Assembly: GCA_031411995.1 (NCBI GenBank)
Contig: JANOCD010000065.1
Location: 10,401 to 74,400 of the forward strand
Origin: Rudanella sp031411995
GTDB lineage: Bacteria; Bacteroidota; Bacteroidia; Cytophagales; Spirosomataceae
Length of the DNA: 64,000 nucleotides
Reading direction: 5' to 3'
The position numbers were made by a program, and so were the translations under genes. Positions 28,425-36,352 of this stretch are shown one piece after another (position 1 is the stretch's first letter; the number at the start of each line of letters is the position of its first letter). The notes beneath the pieces are model-generated. The model was not told where the DNA came from and did not search any database. It saw only the letters and a list, made by a program, of their open reading frames with translations.

Positions 28425-29162
28425 TTAATTTATTAAATTTCCATCCATTTCGTCCTTGATCTGAAACCCGGACAGCCGTTTTACTTTAAATTCACTGAGT
28501 AAATACACGATTTTCTGAACTGCCAACTCCGGTAAAAACCCTTTCGGGCGGATATTGGAAATGCAGTTTCTTGATTCGTCCGTCAAGCCGGGGCGGGGTG
28601 CAAACGTGAGGTACGCTCCCAAACTATCGGGCGAGGACAGGCCGGGTCGTTCGCCAATGAGCATAACCACCATTTCGGCATTCAGGGCGTAGGCTACCTC
28701 GTCGGCAACGGCCACTCGCCCCTGTTGCACCACCACCAATGGCGCAAGTGACCAGCCCAGCCGCCGGGCTTCGGCCACCAAACCCGTCACCACAGCCAGG
28801 ACATGGGTGTTCACGGCCGTTGCCGAAAGGCCATCAGCCAACACAATAGACAGGGTGAAACCGGAATCAAGAAAGGCGGCCAACTGCTGTTTTGATTCGT
28901 CGTCTAATTGGCGACCAAAATCAGGGCGTTGCAAATAGGTTCGACGGTCGGTGGCCCGGCTTTGGAGGAGGAGCGGGTTGGGCATTATCTCGTTTAACTG
29001 CGGCAACAAAATGGGTAAATTGAGTGTGGTAAAAACAGCATCTCGGGCGCGGGCATGGTCGAGTTGAAAGGCCAGCAAGGCAGAAGTGGGCAAGCTGTGG
29101 CCCGTTCGGCCTTGGGCAATGCGGGCGGGGGTATGGGGGCGGAGGAATTCCCAGGGGTCCAT
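28425..29162 (-). CDS. eutC: Ethanolamine ammonia-lyase small subunit (EutC)
   Basis: 245 residues. It is recognised by TPARIAQGRTGHSLPTSALLAFQLDHARARDAV near the N-terminus, and by the cobalamin-side motifs VLADGLSATAV, MVVMLIGERPGLSSPDSLGAYLTF and ESRNCISNIRPKG. EutC pairs with EutB to form the adenosylcobalamin enzyme that turns ethanolamine into acetaldehyde and ammonia. The large-subunit gene eutB, normally immediately upstream, is not here: the upstream neighbour is a GNAT gene. The gene is thus an orphan in this window, separated from GNAT by an inverted repeat. Either eutB lies elsewhere or the locus has been rearranged. The family call is secure. Confidence 0.9.
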   Translation of the reverse strand: MDPWEFLRPHTPARIAQGRTGHSLPTSALLAFQLDHARARDAVFTTLNLPILLPQLNEIMPNPLLLQSRATDRRTYLQRPDFGRQLDDESKQQLAAFLDSGFTLSIVLADGLSATAVNTHVLAVVTGLVAEARRLGWSLAPLVVVQQGRVAVADEVAYALNAEMVVMLIGERPGLSSPDSLGAYLTFAPRPGLTDESRNCISNIRPKGFLPELAVQKIVYLLSEFKVKRLSGFQIKDEMDGNLIN

Positions 29163-29163
29163 T

Positions 29164-29256
29164 ATCAGTGAACAGTTTTCAGTGAGCAGCGAACAGTAAT
29201 TAACTCAGTGCAGTCAGAAGCAGTTGGAAAATATTCGCAGAAAACTGTTCACTGAT
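29164..29256. repeat. Inverted repeat between GNAT and eutC genes
   Basis: Perfect 17-bp arms at 29164-29180 and 29240-29256 (ATCAGTGAACAGTTTTC and its complement) occupy the whole gap. The right arm covers the GNAT stop codon and the left arm ends 2 bp from the eutC start. Inner AGCAGCGAACAGTAA / TTTACTGCTCGCT segments extend the pairing imperfectly. In leftward RNA it would make a long hairpin that could attenuate eutC or hide its ribosome site. Confidence 0.75.
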
Positions 29257-29797
29257 CGTTGTTTACTGCTCGCTGAAAAACGATCATACCTCTCAACTCT
29301 TGTTTCATTTGCGGAAACGTGAGCCGTTGGGTGCTGTGAGGATAAAAACCCATGCGTTCGTAGAAACCGAGGGCAGGGCCGGTATCCATTGATTTGAGCC
29401 AGAGTGTTTGTTTGCTCCGTTCGCGGGCCATTGTCTCCACAAAACGCATTGCGGCCTGACCGACTCCGTGGCCCGTGGCTTCTTTCACCAAATAAATGCG
29501 TTCGAGTTCGAGGCTGTTGGCTTCTGAATGGGTAGTAGTATCGCTGTCGGGCAATGCTTTGTCGAGGTTCAGTTTTAGGAAACCAACAGGTTCGCTGTTC
29601 AAATTGACCATGAAGTAGCGGGCATTAAGGTCGGCTAATTCGGTGGTCAATTGGTCAATAGCAAAAGAGTGTTGCATATACCATTCGCCTGCGTCGTGCC
29701 ATAAATGCAGATAGTGATCGCGGTAGGCGTGTAGGGCAACCTCCGACAAAGCCGGAGCATCGGCCGTGGTCAGGAGTGTGAAGGTTATTGGGAGCAT
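29249..29797 (-). CDS. GNAT family N-acetyltransferase
   Basis: 182 residues with the GNAT fold signature. Motif A appears as LELERIYLVKEATGHGVGQAAMRFVETMA, the acetyl-CoA pyrophosphate loop being GHGVGQA, and motif B as LWLKSMDTGPALGFYERMGFYP. It is cytoplasmic. The layout resembles the PaiA / small-molecule acetyltransferases, but the acceptor cannot be read from sequence. It begins 9 bp after the PIN-domain toxin stop and so probably belongs to the antitoxin-toxin-GNAT transcript. Its stop lies inside an inverted repeat shared with the eutC leader. Confidence 0.88.
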   Translation of the reverse strand: MLPITFTLLTTADAPALSEVALHAYRDHYLHLWHDAGEWYMQHSFAIDQLTTELADLNARYFMVNLNSEPVGFLKLNLDKALPDSDTTTHSEANSLELERIYLVKEATGHGVGQAAMRFVETMARERSKQTLWLKSMDTGPALGFYERMGFYPHSTQRLTFPQMKQELRGMIVFQRAVNNDQ

Positions 29798-29806
29798 TGA
29801 CAGTAA

Positions 29807-30187
29807 TTAGCTGCGGGGTATCGAATCAAGGGCGATAACCTCAATGCCGGCCACATCCAGAAAGTCGGCGGTGTTGTTGGTTAGCACCGGAAGTTTGTAA
29901 ATCAGGGCCGTAGCCGCAATAATTGAATCGCCCAGCGACCGTTTCTGCTGTTGCCGAAGGCGGATGGCTTCGGCAATGATCTGGTTGTTGATGTGATACA
30001 CATTTATACTCCCAAAATACGACTCGTATGTAGATTTGTCTTCGGCTGAGATTCTATGAAAACCAAGGACTTCAAGGGTAGAAATCAATGATACGCACAC
30101 AGAATTGTGATTCTTTTGTAAGTAACGAGCCAGCCAAAGGTACTCTGACTGAGTGGAGTAGATAATGATATTGCTGTCTAAAATCAT
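29807..30187 (-). CDS. PIN-domain toxin, VapC-like ribonuclease
   Basis: 126 residues from the ATG at 30187. That ATG overlaps the antitoxin stop as ATGA, which decides the start over a longer upstream frame. PIN-domain acidic residues are in place: Asp4 (MILDSNIIIYS), Glu in STLEVLGF, Asp in SLGDSIIAATA and Asp in NNTADFLD. Such enzymes are Mg-dependent RNases, usually cutting tRNA or rRNA, held in check by the cognate antitoxin. The 4-bp overlap with the upstream small gene is typical of type II toxin-antitoxin operons. The RNA target is unknown. Confidence 0.88.
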   Translation of the reverse strand: MILDSNIIIYSTQSEYLWLARYLQKNHNSVCVSLISTLEVLGFHRISAEDKSTYESYFGSINVYHINNQIIAEAIRLRQQQKRSLGDSIIAATALIYKLPVLTNNTADFLDVAGIEVIALDSIPRS

Positions 30188-30423
30188 TCTTCCCGACCAG
30201 ATAGTACGCGATCCCAGCTTCTTATTTCGCGTTGCCATTCAGAGGCATCGCCGAAGGAAGTTCCGGCTCCGCCTGACTGAATAATGTCTTCAAGTACCTC
30301 CGCGAACGATTGCTTGGGCGGAGAAACCTTTTTCTCAATCACCCGACCGTTTAGTTTAGGCAGCAACGATAGCAGGATAGCTTCGTCCTGAGGTGAGTCA
30401 ATTTCTATAGTTAGCAGGCTCAT
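30184..30423 (-). CDS. Antitoxin of the VapBC-like pair
   Basis: 79 residues from the ATG at 30423 (MSLLTIEIDSPQDEA). A possible ATG at 30450 adds nine less plausible residues. The N-terminal half (ILLSLLPKLNGRVIEKK) could be a small DNA-binding or dimerisation unit. The C-terminal tail SEWQREIRSWDRVLSGREE resembles the toxin-neutralising tails seen on many Bacteroidota PIN-toxin antitoxins. I do not see a clear AbrB or ribbon-helix-helix motif. Its identity rests mainly on size, tail and the 4-bp overlap with the PIN gene. Confidence 0.75.
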   Translation of the reverse strand: MSLLTIEIDSPQDEAILLSLLPKLNGRVIEKKVSPPKQSFAEVLEDIIQSGGAGTSFGDASEWQREIRSWDRVLSGREE

Positions 30424-30682
30424 AGCATTAGTTTTTTGGCAAGATAACAAAAATGTGGCCCGATTTGTCGCAGTAGACTACTCCGGTTTGTCCTGCCATC
30501 CAATTCATCCGGCGTAAACGTCGCTTCAGCATACTCATCTTCCAGTTGATCCGGTTAGGGGTTCTCCACCCCGGAACTACCTCCCAACTTTGTATCATCA
30601 GAGCGGGAAAACAAGCCGCTTACAACAAAAACTTCCTTTTTTCCCGGTACGCCGGACCGAACTAAACAAACAACAACATACA

Positions 30683-31240
30683 ATGAAAACAACATTCCGC
30701 TTCCGCTTCGTGTGGGTTGCTCTCCTGCTGAGCACCACCCTGTTCACCGCTTGCAAAAAGGATGGTACTGAGCCAGTGGCCCCCGCTGATGCCGCTACGC
30801 AAGCCGCTGGAAAATACACGTATTCTGAACTGTCTTACAACGGCAAAACCCTGCCCGCCGATCAGACTAACCTGAAAGGCACGATCACCGTGTCGCGCCA
30901 AACAAATGCCACTGTGATGATGGATTTGAACATTCGCCAAAAATCCAACAACGATGAGTTTATGGTTATCGAGGCCGAAGACATCGACGTGACCGATAAG
31001 GGCAATGGCAATCTTTCGTTCAGCTACGACGGTGAAGAGATTGCTAAACTGAACGGTAATAAACTGAACCCACAAGCCGGTGAGCAAGCCCGGCAGGTTC
31101 GGGTGGGCGCACTGATTGCTCACACCATAAATCCTTCTAAAGCAGGGCGTTGCTCTTTACGGCCCAATACCTCGGATAAACTATCCCGCATGATGAGCTG
31201 CACCGACTTGCCATCAAAACGGCAGGTAAGTGTATCATAA
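30683..31240 (+). CDS. Small lipoprotein, probably read through into the convergent gene
   Basis: 185 residues from the ATG at 30683, chosen because it begins a lipoprotein signal (VALLLSTTLFTACKKDG, lipidation at Cys24); the frame is open further upstream but without signal character. The body to about residue 147 looks like a small beta-sandwich (AGKYTYSELSYNGKTLPAD, NLSFSYDGEEIAKLNGNKL). The last roughly 40 residues are encoded by the antisense strand of the serine hydrolase gene and look like chance sequence (SKAGRCSLRPNTSDK). The original stop was probably lost, so the gene now overlaps its convergent neighbour by 121 bp. Function unknown. Confidence 0.65.
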   Translation: MKTTFRFRFVWVALLLSTTLFTACKKDGTEPVAPADAATQAAGKYTYSELSYNGKTLPADQTNLKGTITVSRQTNATVMMDLNIRQKSNNDEFMVIEAEDIDVTDKGNGNLSFSYDGEEIAKLNGNKLNPQAGEQARQVRVGALIAHTINPSKAGRCSLRPNTSDKLSRMMSCTDLPSKRQVSVS

Positions 31241-32721
31241 TGAGCTGTTTCCAGATAGCGGATGGTCATGACAAATGTGTTGGTTTCGCGCCAGGCTCCA
31301 CTGGCCGTTATGGGGAAACGTGTTTCATTGGGAACGGGCGTGGGCAGGAGTTTCAGCGGGAGGGGCGAAATGTCGGTAATGCCCTCGCGCCAGCTAGTTA
31401 GCCCACCCTGAATCTGGTGCTTTCCCTTCTTATCGGTTAACTCCAATGTCCAGTTACCCCTGCCAAAGACCAGGCTAAACTGACTGATACCTAAGGTGTT
31501 TTCCATGATTGAAAAACGCTTGCCGCTCATCAGGGAGGCCGTTAGTGAGTTGGTGTTGCCCGATGGAGGGGTAATCGTCAGGCTCTCCATAGTTCGCTGG
31601 AAACTTTGCTGGGTAGCCTCCGTGGTCTGGTTTGTTCGTTGAAAAGCGGGTAGCAAATGATTCCAGACCTCGTCGAGAACGGCCTGCATATCAGCTTGTT
31701 CGGCCGTAATGGCGATCACGGCATCCTCGTCGGGCAACACAATACAAAACTGACCACAGGCTCCGTCGGCGCGATAGGCTCCGTTGCGGCACCCCCATAG
31801 CTGGTATCCGTAGCCCTGCAACCAGTCGTCATCGGCAACCGGACGTTTAGGTTTGGCGGGGCGGGGTTGCACGATCTGAACCTGCGTGGCGGCATCGACC
31901 CAGGCTGAGGAGACAACCTGTTTCTCATTCCAGACCCCGTTTTGCAGCAACAACTGCCCGAATTTGGCAATGTCTTCGGTTTTGAGCCGCAGCCCCCAAC
32001 CGCCCACGTTATTGCCCCTGGTATCAATTTCCCAATCGGCTCCCTCAATGCCCAGCGGTTCAAACAAACGGGGAGTCAAAAACTCCATCAGGGTTTGTTT
32101 GGCTTGTTTTTGCACAATCCGCCCCAGTAAATAGGTAGCCATTGTGTTATATTGAAACTGGGTGCCCGGTTCACGGGCGATGGGCAACGATAAAAACGTT
32201 CGGACCCAATTGTCATTCGTTGTACCCAGCAAACGCGGGAAAATCTCGGCATCGGTCAGGCTATGGCCAGTTGACATGGTAAGCAGGTGTTTCACCCGCA
32301 AATTGGCCAGAAAGGGGCTAACATCGGTGGGTAAATCGTTGGGGAAGAACGAAACAATTTGGTCTTCAACCGTAAATAGCCGCTCGCTCACGGCCATGCC
32401 CACCGCCATCGCCGTAACACTTTTACTGAGCGAATAGAGCGAGTGTTTCAGGTCGGCGCGGTAGGGTGCCCACCAGCCTTCGGCCACCACATGGCCGTGC
32501 CGCAACACCATCAGGCTGTGCAACCGGAACCGCCGACGCTCGGCTACCTGGATAAAATTCACAATCCCCGCCGACGACACCCCCTGTGCGTCGGGCAAAC
32601 TGCGGGGCAGGCTCGTATCTTTCTCTTGCCTGCTTAGGTCGGCGGGTATGGCCGACAATAGCCCGAAGCCCGCGATGCCAACGCCTAACTGCTCAATAAA
32701 TTCACGACGGGTATAAAACAT
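31120..32721 (-). CDS. Serine hydrolase of the beta-lactamase / PBP-like superfamily
   Basis: 533 residues from the ATG at 32721. An ATG at 32751 is rejected because it overlaps the -7 box and lacks signal character. The N-terminus MFYTRREFIEQLGVGIAGFGLL looks like a Tat or ordinary export signal. The nucleophile motif SxxK is S97-L-S-K100 (LYSLSKSVTAMAVG), and the second-site Tyr is in FQYNTMATYLLGR. A C-terminal beta-domain of about 140 residues follows the catalytic domain and ends RPALEGFMV. Such enzymes are periplasmic esterases, D-aminopeptidases or carboxypeptidases, and a substrate cannot be assigned. The final 121 bp overlap the convergent lipoprotein ORF. Confidence 0.88.
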   Translation of the reverse strand: MFYTRREFIEQLGVGIAGFGLLSAIPADLSRQEKDTSLPRSLPDAQGVSSAGIVNFIQVAERRRFRLHSLMVLRHGHVVAEGWWAPYRADLKHSLYSLSKSVTAMAVGMAVSERLFTVEDQIVSFFPNDLPTDVSPFLANLRVKHLLTMSTGHSLTDAEIFPRLLGTTNDNWVRTFLSLPIAREPGTQFQYNTMATYLLGRIVQKQAKQTLMEFLTPRLFEPLGIEGADWEIDTRGNNVGGWGLRLKTEDIAKFGQLLLQNGVWNEKQVVSSAWVDAATQVQIVQPRPAKPKRPVADDDWLQGYGYQLWGCRNGAYRADGACGQFCIVLPDEDAVIAITAEQADMQAVLDEVWNHLLPAFQRTNQTTEATQQSFQRTMESLTITPPSGNTNSLTASLMSGKRFSIMENTLGISQFSLVFGRGNWTLELTDKKGKHQIQGGLTSWREGITDISPLPLKLLPTPVPNETRFPITASGAWRETNTFVMTIRYLETAHYDTLTCRFDGKSVQLIMRDSLSEVLGRKEQRPALEGFMV

Positions 32722-33032
32722 GATATTTGGGATATTGGACCTGGGACTCAAAGATACTACTGTTCTGAAATAGCCGAGCTAAATCCATCGTATTGCGTGT
32801 TTTGAAAAGTCAAATCTGGCCATTCATATATAACAGATGTACTCAAACTCACCCGCAAAAAACCGCTTCTTTTCATGGATAATTACTCAGTAAAAAAAGT
32901 TCTCAATACCTGAAAGCTTATGAGTAGGCTAAGAAATAGTTGCACTTTGCTTATTAAGTACTGATTAAGAGTATGTTAGGACATTCCTGATTATCTACCC
33001 CTTCTGTATGTTCATTTTAACAAAAACCTACA
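32722..33032. other. 311-bp divergent intergenic region
   Basis: It separates the leftward serine hydrolase from the rightward second susC. Its left end holds the hydrolase -7 box. The rest is AT-rich. A GCACTTTG at about 32942 is only a poor match to a -7 box, and I see no firm promoter, hairpin or ORF for susC. Confidence 0.5.
32749..32756 (-). promoter_or_regulatory. -7 box of the serine hydrolase gene
   Basis: On the minus strand this reads TATCTTTG, an exact TAnnTTTG match, about 28 bp before the ATG at 32721. It overlaps the alternative ATG at 32751 and thereby favours the shorter protein. The -33 box is weak. Confidence 0.55.
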
Positions 33033-36000
33033 ATGAAAAAACAACTACAGTACGCCTGGCGACTTAAGACTAAGATGCTGTTAGGCAGCTTCCTGGCTCT
33101 GATTTGCCTAACAAATGCCGCCCGTAGTCAGAACGTTTCGGGCCGTATTACAGCCGCCGAAAACGGCGACCCGCTCCCCGGTGTCAGTATCCTTATTAAA
33201 GGCACCAATCAGGGTACTACTACCGACAACGCCGGGAAGTACTCCATTAAACTCCCCAATGCAAATGCCACCCTTGTACTGAGCTTTATCGGGTACTTGA
33301 AGCAGGAGATTGCGGTGGGTGCGCGCACTACTGTCGATATTGCTCTCGCCGTGGACGAGAAGGCCCTACAGGAAGTGGTGGTGGTTGGGTATGGTACGCA
33401 ACAAAAAGTAAACCTGACGGGCGCCGTGGGCGTGGCCGATGCCAAACGACTTCAAAACCGGCCCATTGCCTCCACGGGAGAGGGTTTGCAGGGGGTGATT
33501 CCGAACCTGAACATCAACCCCCGAAACGGCGACCCCGCCCAGCCGATTACCTTCAACATCCGGGGTTATGAGTCCATCAACGGGGGTGCTCCGCTGATTC
33601 TGGTCGATAATGTGCCGATGGATCTGAACCGAATCAACCCCAACGACATCGAGAGTATCAGCGTGCTGAAAGATGCCTCGGCATCAGCCGTTTACGGCGC
33701 ACGGGCGGCCTTCGGGGTAGTGTTGGTGACGACCAAAAGTGCTAAACCCGGCAAAGTGACGGTTTCGATAGGTAGCCAGTTCTCGCTGGCCAAGCCCATT
33801 TTCAACATGGATGTCGTAACTGACCCCTATCAGTTTGTGCTGGCCCGAAACGCGGCTAACGTCCGTACCAGTGGCGTGCCGGCCTATGATGCCGACATGG
33901 TGGCCGGCACCAAAGCCTTCTCCGAAAATCCGGCAACGGCACCGCAGTGGGGCGTGGTCAGTGGAACCCTGCGCTATTACGGGTACAACAATTACCAGAA
34001 CAGCATTATGACCGCCTACGCACCCACCAATCAGCAGGATTTGTCGGTTTCGGGTGGGTCTGATAAGTCCAAATACTTAGTTTCACTCGGCTATTTCAGT
34101 AAAGATGGCTACCTGAAAACCAACAACGAGAAGTTTAAGCGGTATAACTTCCTGATGAAAGCGGATTTCAAAGTCAACGACTGGATCAGCTTGGACGAAA
34201 AAGTGATTTTTAACTCGCAGAACAGCGACAAACCGCACTTTTATAACTGGGATGTAAACATCAACTCATTGGCACGGGTGAACCCCATCATGCCAATCCA
34301 GTTTCCAGACCTGCCGTTTTATGTGACCCAGGGCGACCGCGAGAAATTCGCTCCCTACATTGGCAAGTACTTCGGCGGCACCAATTTCTGGCCTTACCTG
34401 CTCAACGGTGGCCGCACCACGTTGACCAACAACGATCTCTGGCTCACACAGGGCGTAACCCTTACTCCGATAACGGGCTTGAAAATCCGGGGCGATTTTT
34501 CGTATAACATTTTCAACCGGGTTTATCAGGATGTTCAGAGCAAGGTGGACGTTATGGAGACTAACCTGCTGGCGGCAAACCCCCTCAATAATGGGTTCAG
34601 CGGAGACGACTGGGTTAGAACCGAGAACAACTATAACCAGTATTACGTGTTGAACGCGTATGCCGAATATGCGCTGCCAAAATTGGGCAACCACAACGTG
34701 ACGGCCATGATCGGGTTCAACCAGGAACGTGGTCTGTACCAATACTCAGGAGCACAGGCGCGATCGTTGATTACCCCGCTTGTTGTTGACCTGAATGCCA
34801 CCACTGGCGTGCAGCAAACCTTTGGCAGTAAGCAACATGCGGCACTGCGTGGAGCATTCTACCGGCTGAACTATAATTTCAGGGAGAAATACCTGATCGA
34901 ATTTAACGGTCGCTACGACGGTACGTCGCGCTTTCCGACCGACAGCCGGTTTGGGTTCTTCCCGTCGGTATCGGCAGGATGGCGGATTAGTAACGAGAAG
35001 TTTATGGATGCCACCAACGGCTGGCTCGACAACCTGAAACTGCGGGCCTCCTACGGAACGCTGGGCAATCAAATTCTGCTTGACGGCAACCGGAACCAGA
35101 TTTTTTACCCCTATATCTCGACAATGGGTACGGGCCAATCGCCCTATATGTTCACCAACGCCACCATTCCGTTTGTGTCGGCAGCGGGTTTAGTAAGCCC
35201 CTCGCTGACATGGGAAACGGTCGTTTCCAAAAACATTGGTCTGGATGTAACCATGCTCCGGGGGCGGCTCGATGCCTCAGTGGATGTTTATACCCGTGAT
35301 ACGAAAGATATGCTGATGGACGTGACCTACCCGGCGATTCTGGGTACGGCAGCGCCAAAGGAAAACGCGGCTGATCTGCGTACGAAAGGATGGGAACTCG
35401 CCCTGACCTGGCGCGATAAGTTCAAGAGTAACTGGAGCTACGATGTGACCCTCGCCCTGTCGGACTGGACAGCCGAAATTACCAAGTTCAATAACCCAAC
35501 TGGGGCTATTGCCAATTACTACGTAGGGCAGAAATTGGGCGAAGTCTGGGGTTTCGAAACGGCAGGCATTTTCCAAACGACCGATGAGGTAGCCGCTGCC
35601 GCCAAACAAACCAATATTGGTGCCAACTGGCGGCCGGGCGACATTCGCTACGCCGACATCAACGGCGACGGTAACATTACGTTTGGCAACAACACGCTGA
35701 GCAATCCCGGCGACCGCAAAATTATTGCCAACACTACCCCGCGTTATTCATTTGGTCTTAACAGTAGCCTCGGCTACAAGGGCCTGCGCCTGACGGTGTT
35801 TTTCCAGGGTATTGGCCAACGCGACTACGTGCCGACATCCGGCAACTGGACCTGGTTCTATCCCTACAACGCCGGTCACGTGGAGAAATACTACATCACT
35901 GACACCTGGACCGAGACCAACCGCGATGCGTATTTCCCGGCCGCGCACATTTCGACCAACGACAAGAAAAACGTGCAGACCCAGTCGCGCTACATTCAGA

Positions 36001-36224
36001 AGGCGGGGTATATCCGGTTGAAAAACATTAACCTGAGCTACGACCTTCCGCAGGGGCTGCTTAAAAAGGTCGGTGTTGGCCGGGCGCAAGTGTTTGTAAC
36101 GGGTATGAACGTGTGGGAATACACTAAAATGCGGAAGCCGTTAGACCCCGAAACGATCTACACGGATGCTATCGAATATCCCATGCAGCGCATTTCGACA
36201 TTAGGGCTTAACCTTACTTTCTAA
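33033..36224 (+). CDS. SusC/RagA-family TonB-linked outer membrane transporter (no STN domain)
   Basis: 1063 residues: signal peptide (LLGSFLALICLTNAARSQ), a carboxypeptidase-regulatory-like domain (VSGRITAAENGDPLPGVSIL to LQEVVVVGYGTQQ), and a SusC plug with NIRGYESINGGAPLILVDNVPM and KDASASAVYGARAAFGV. The barrel ends STLGLNLTF. The VDNVP in the plug replaces the commoner VDGVP. It lacks an STN domain and has no sigma/FecR neighbours. With the downstream SusD it forms an importer for an unknown oligosaccharide; no glycoside hydrolase is adjacent, so the pair may depend on enzymes encoded elsewhere. The susC-susD gap holds a large inverted repeat. Confidence 0.95.
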   Translation: MKKQLQYAWRLKTKMLLGSFLALICLTNAARSQNVSGRITAAENGDPLPGVSILIKGTNQGTTTDNAGKYSIKLPNANATLVLSFIGYLKQEIAVGARTTVDIALAVDEKALQEVVVVGYGTQQKVNLTGAVGVADAKRLQNRPIASTGEGLQGVIPNLNINPRNGDPAQPITFNIRGYESINGGAPLILVDNVPMDLNRINPNDIESISVLKDASASAVYGARAAFGVVLVTTKSAKPGKVTVSIGSQFSLAKPIFNMDVVTDPYQFVLARNAANVRTSGVPAYDADMVAGTKAFSENPATAPQWGVVSGTLRYYGYNNYQNSIMTAYAPTNQQDLSVSGGSDKSKYLVSLGYFSKDGYLKTNNEKFKRYNFLMKADFKVNDWISLDEKVIFNSQNSDKPHFYNWDVNINSLARVNPIMPIQFPDLPFYVTQGDREKFAPYIGKYFGGTNFWPYLLNGGRTTLTNNDLWLTQGVTLTPITGLKIRGDFSYNIFNRVYQDVQSKVDVMETNLLAANPLNNGFSGDDWVRTENNYNQYYVLNAYAEYALPKLGNHNVTAMIGFNQERGLYQYSGAQARSLITPLVVDLNATTGVQQTFGSKQHAALRGAFYRLNYNFREKYLIEFNGRYDGTSRFPTDSRFGFFPSVSAGWRISNEKFMDATNGWLDNLKLRASYGTLGNQILLDGNRNQIFYPYISTMGTGQSPYMFTNATIPFVSAAGLVSPSLTWETVVSKNIGLDVTMLRGRLDASVDVYTRDTKDMLMDVTYPAILGTAAPKENAADLRTKGWELALTWRDKFKSNWSYDVTLALSDWTAEITKFNNPTGAIANYYVGQKLGEVWGFETAGIFQTTDEVAAAAKQTNIGANWRPGDIRYADINGDGNITFGNNTLSNPGDRKIIANTTPRYSFGLNSSLGYKGLRLTVFFQGIGQRDYVPTSGNWTWFYPYNAGHVEKYYITDTWTETNRDAYFPAAHISTNDKKNVQTQSRYIQKAGYIRLKNINLSYDLPQGLLKKVGVGRAQVFVTGMNVWEYTKMRKPLDPETIYTDAIEYPMQRISTLGLNLTF

Positions 36225-36228
36225 ATTA

Positions 36229-36336
36229 CCTCACCCCCTGCCCCTCTCCTTCGTAAGGAGAGGGGAGCTGTTAATGCCAACTTATAAGACTGGTAATCCC
36301 CCCTCTCCTTCACAAGGAGAGGGGCAGGGGGTGAGG
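36229..36336. repeat. Large nested inverted repeat between susC and susD
   Basis: Perfect 23-bp arms at 36229-36251 and 36314-36336 enclose two further hairpins, so CCCCTCTCCTT occurs four times in alternating orientation (near 36241, 36254, 36300 and 36314). The motif CCTCACCCCCTGCCCCTCTCC is, from memory, a dispersed repeat in several bacterial genomes. It fills the 128-bp gap between co-directional genes and must be transcribed with them. Confidence 0.85.
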
Positions 36337-36352
36337 TTCAACCGATTTCAAC

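Noticed and set aside
36229..36336. A CRISPR array, suggested by repeated CCCCTCTCCTT units.
   Set aside because: The units alternate in orientation and spacing is irregular; it is a nested inverted repeat, and no cas gene is present.
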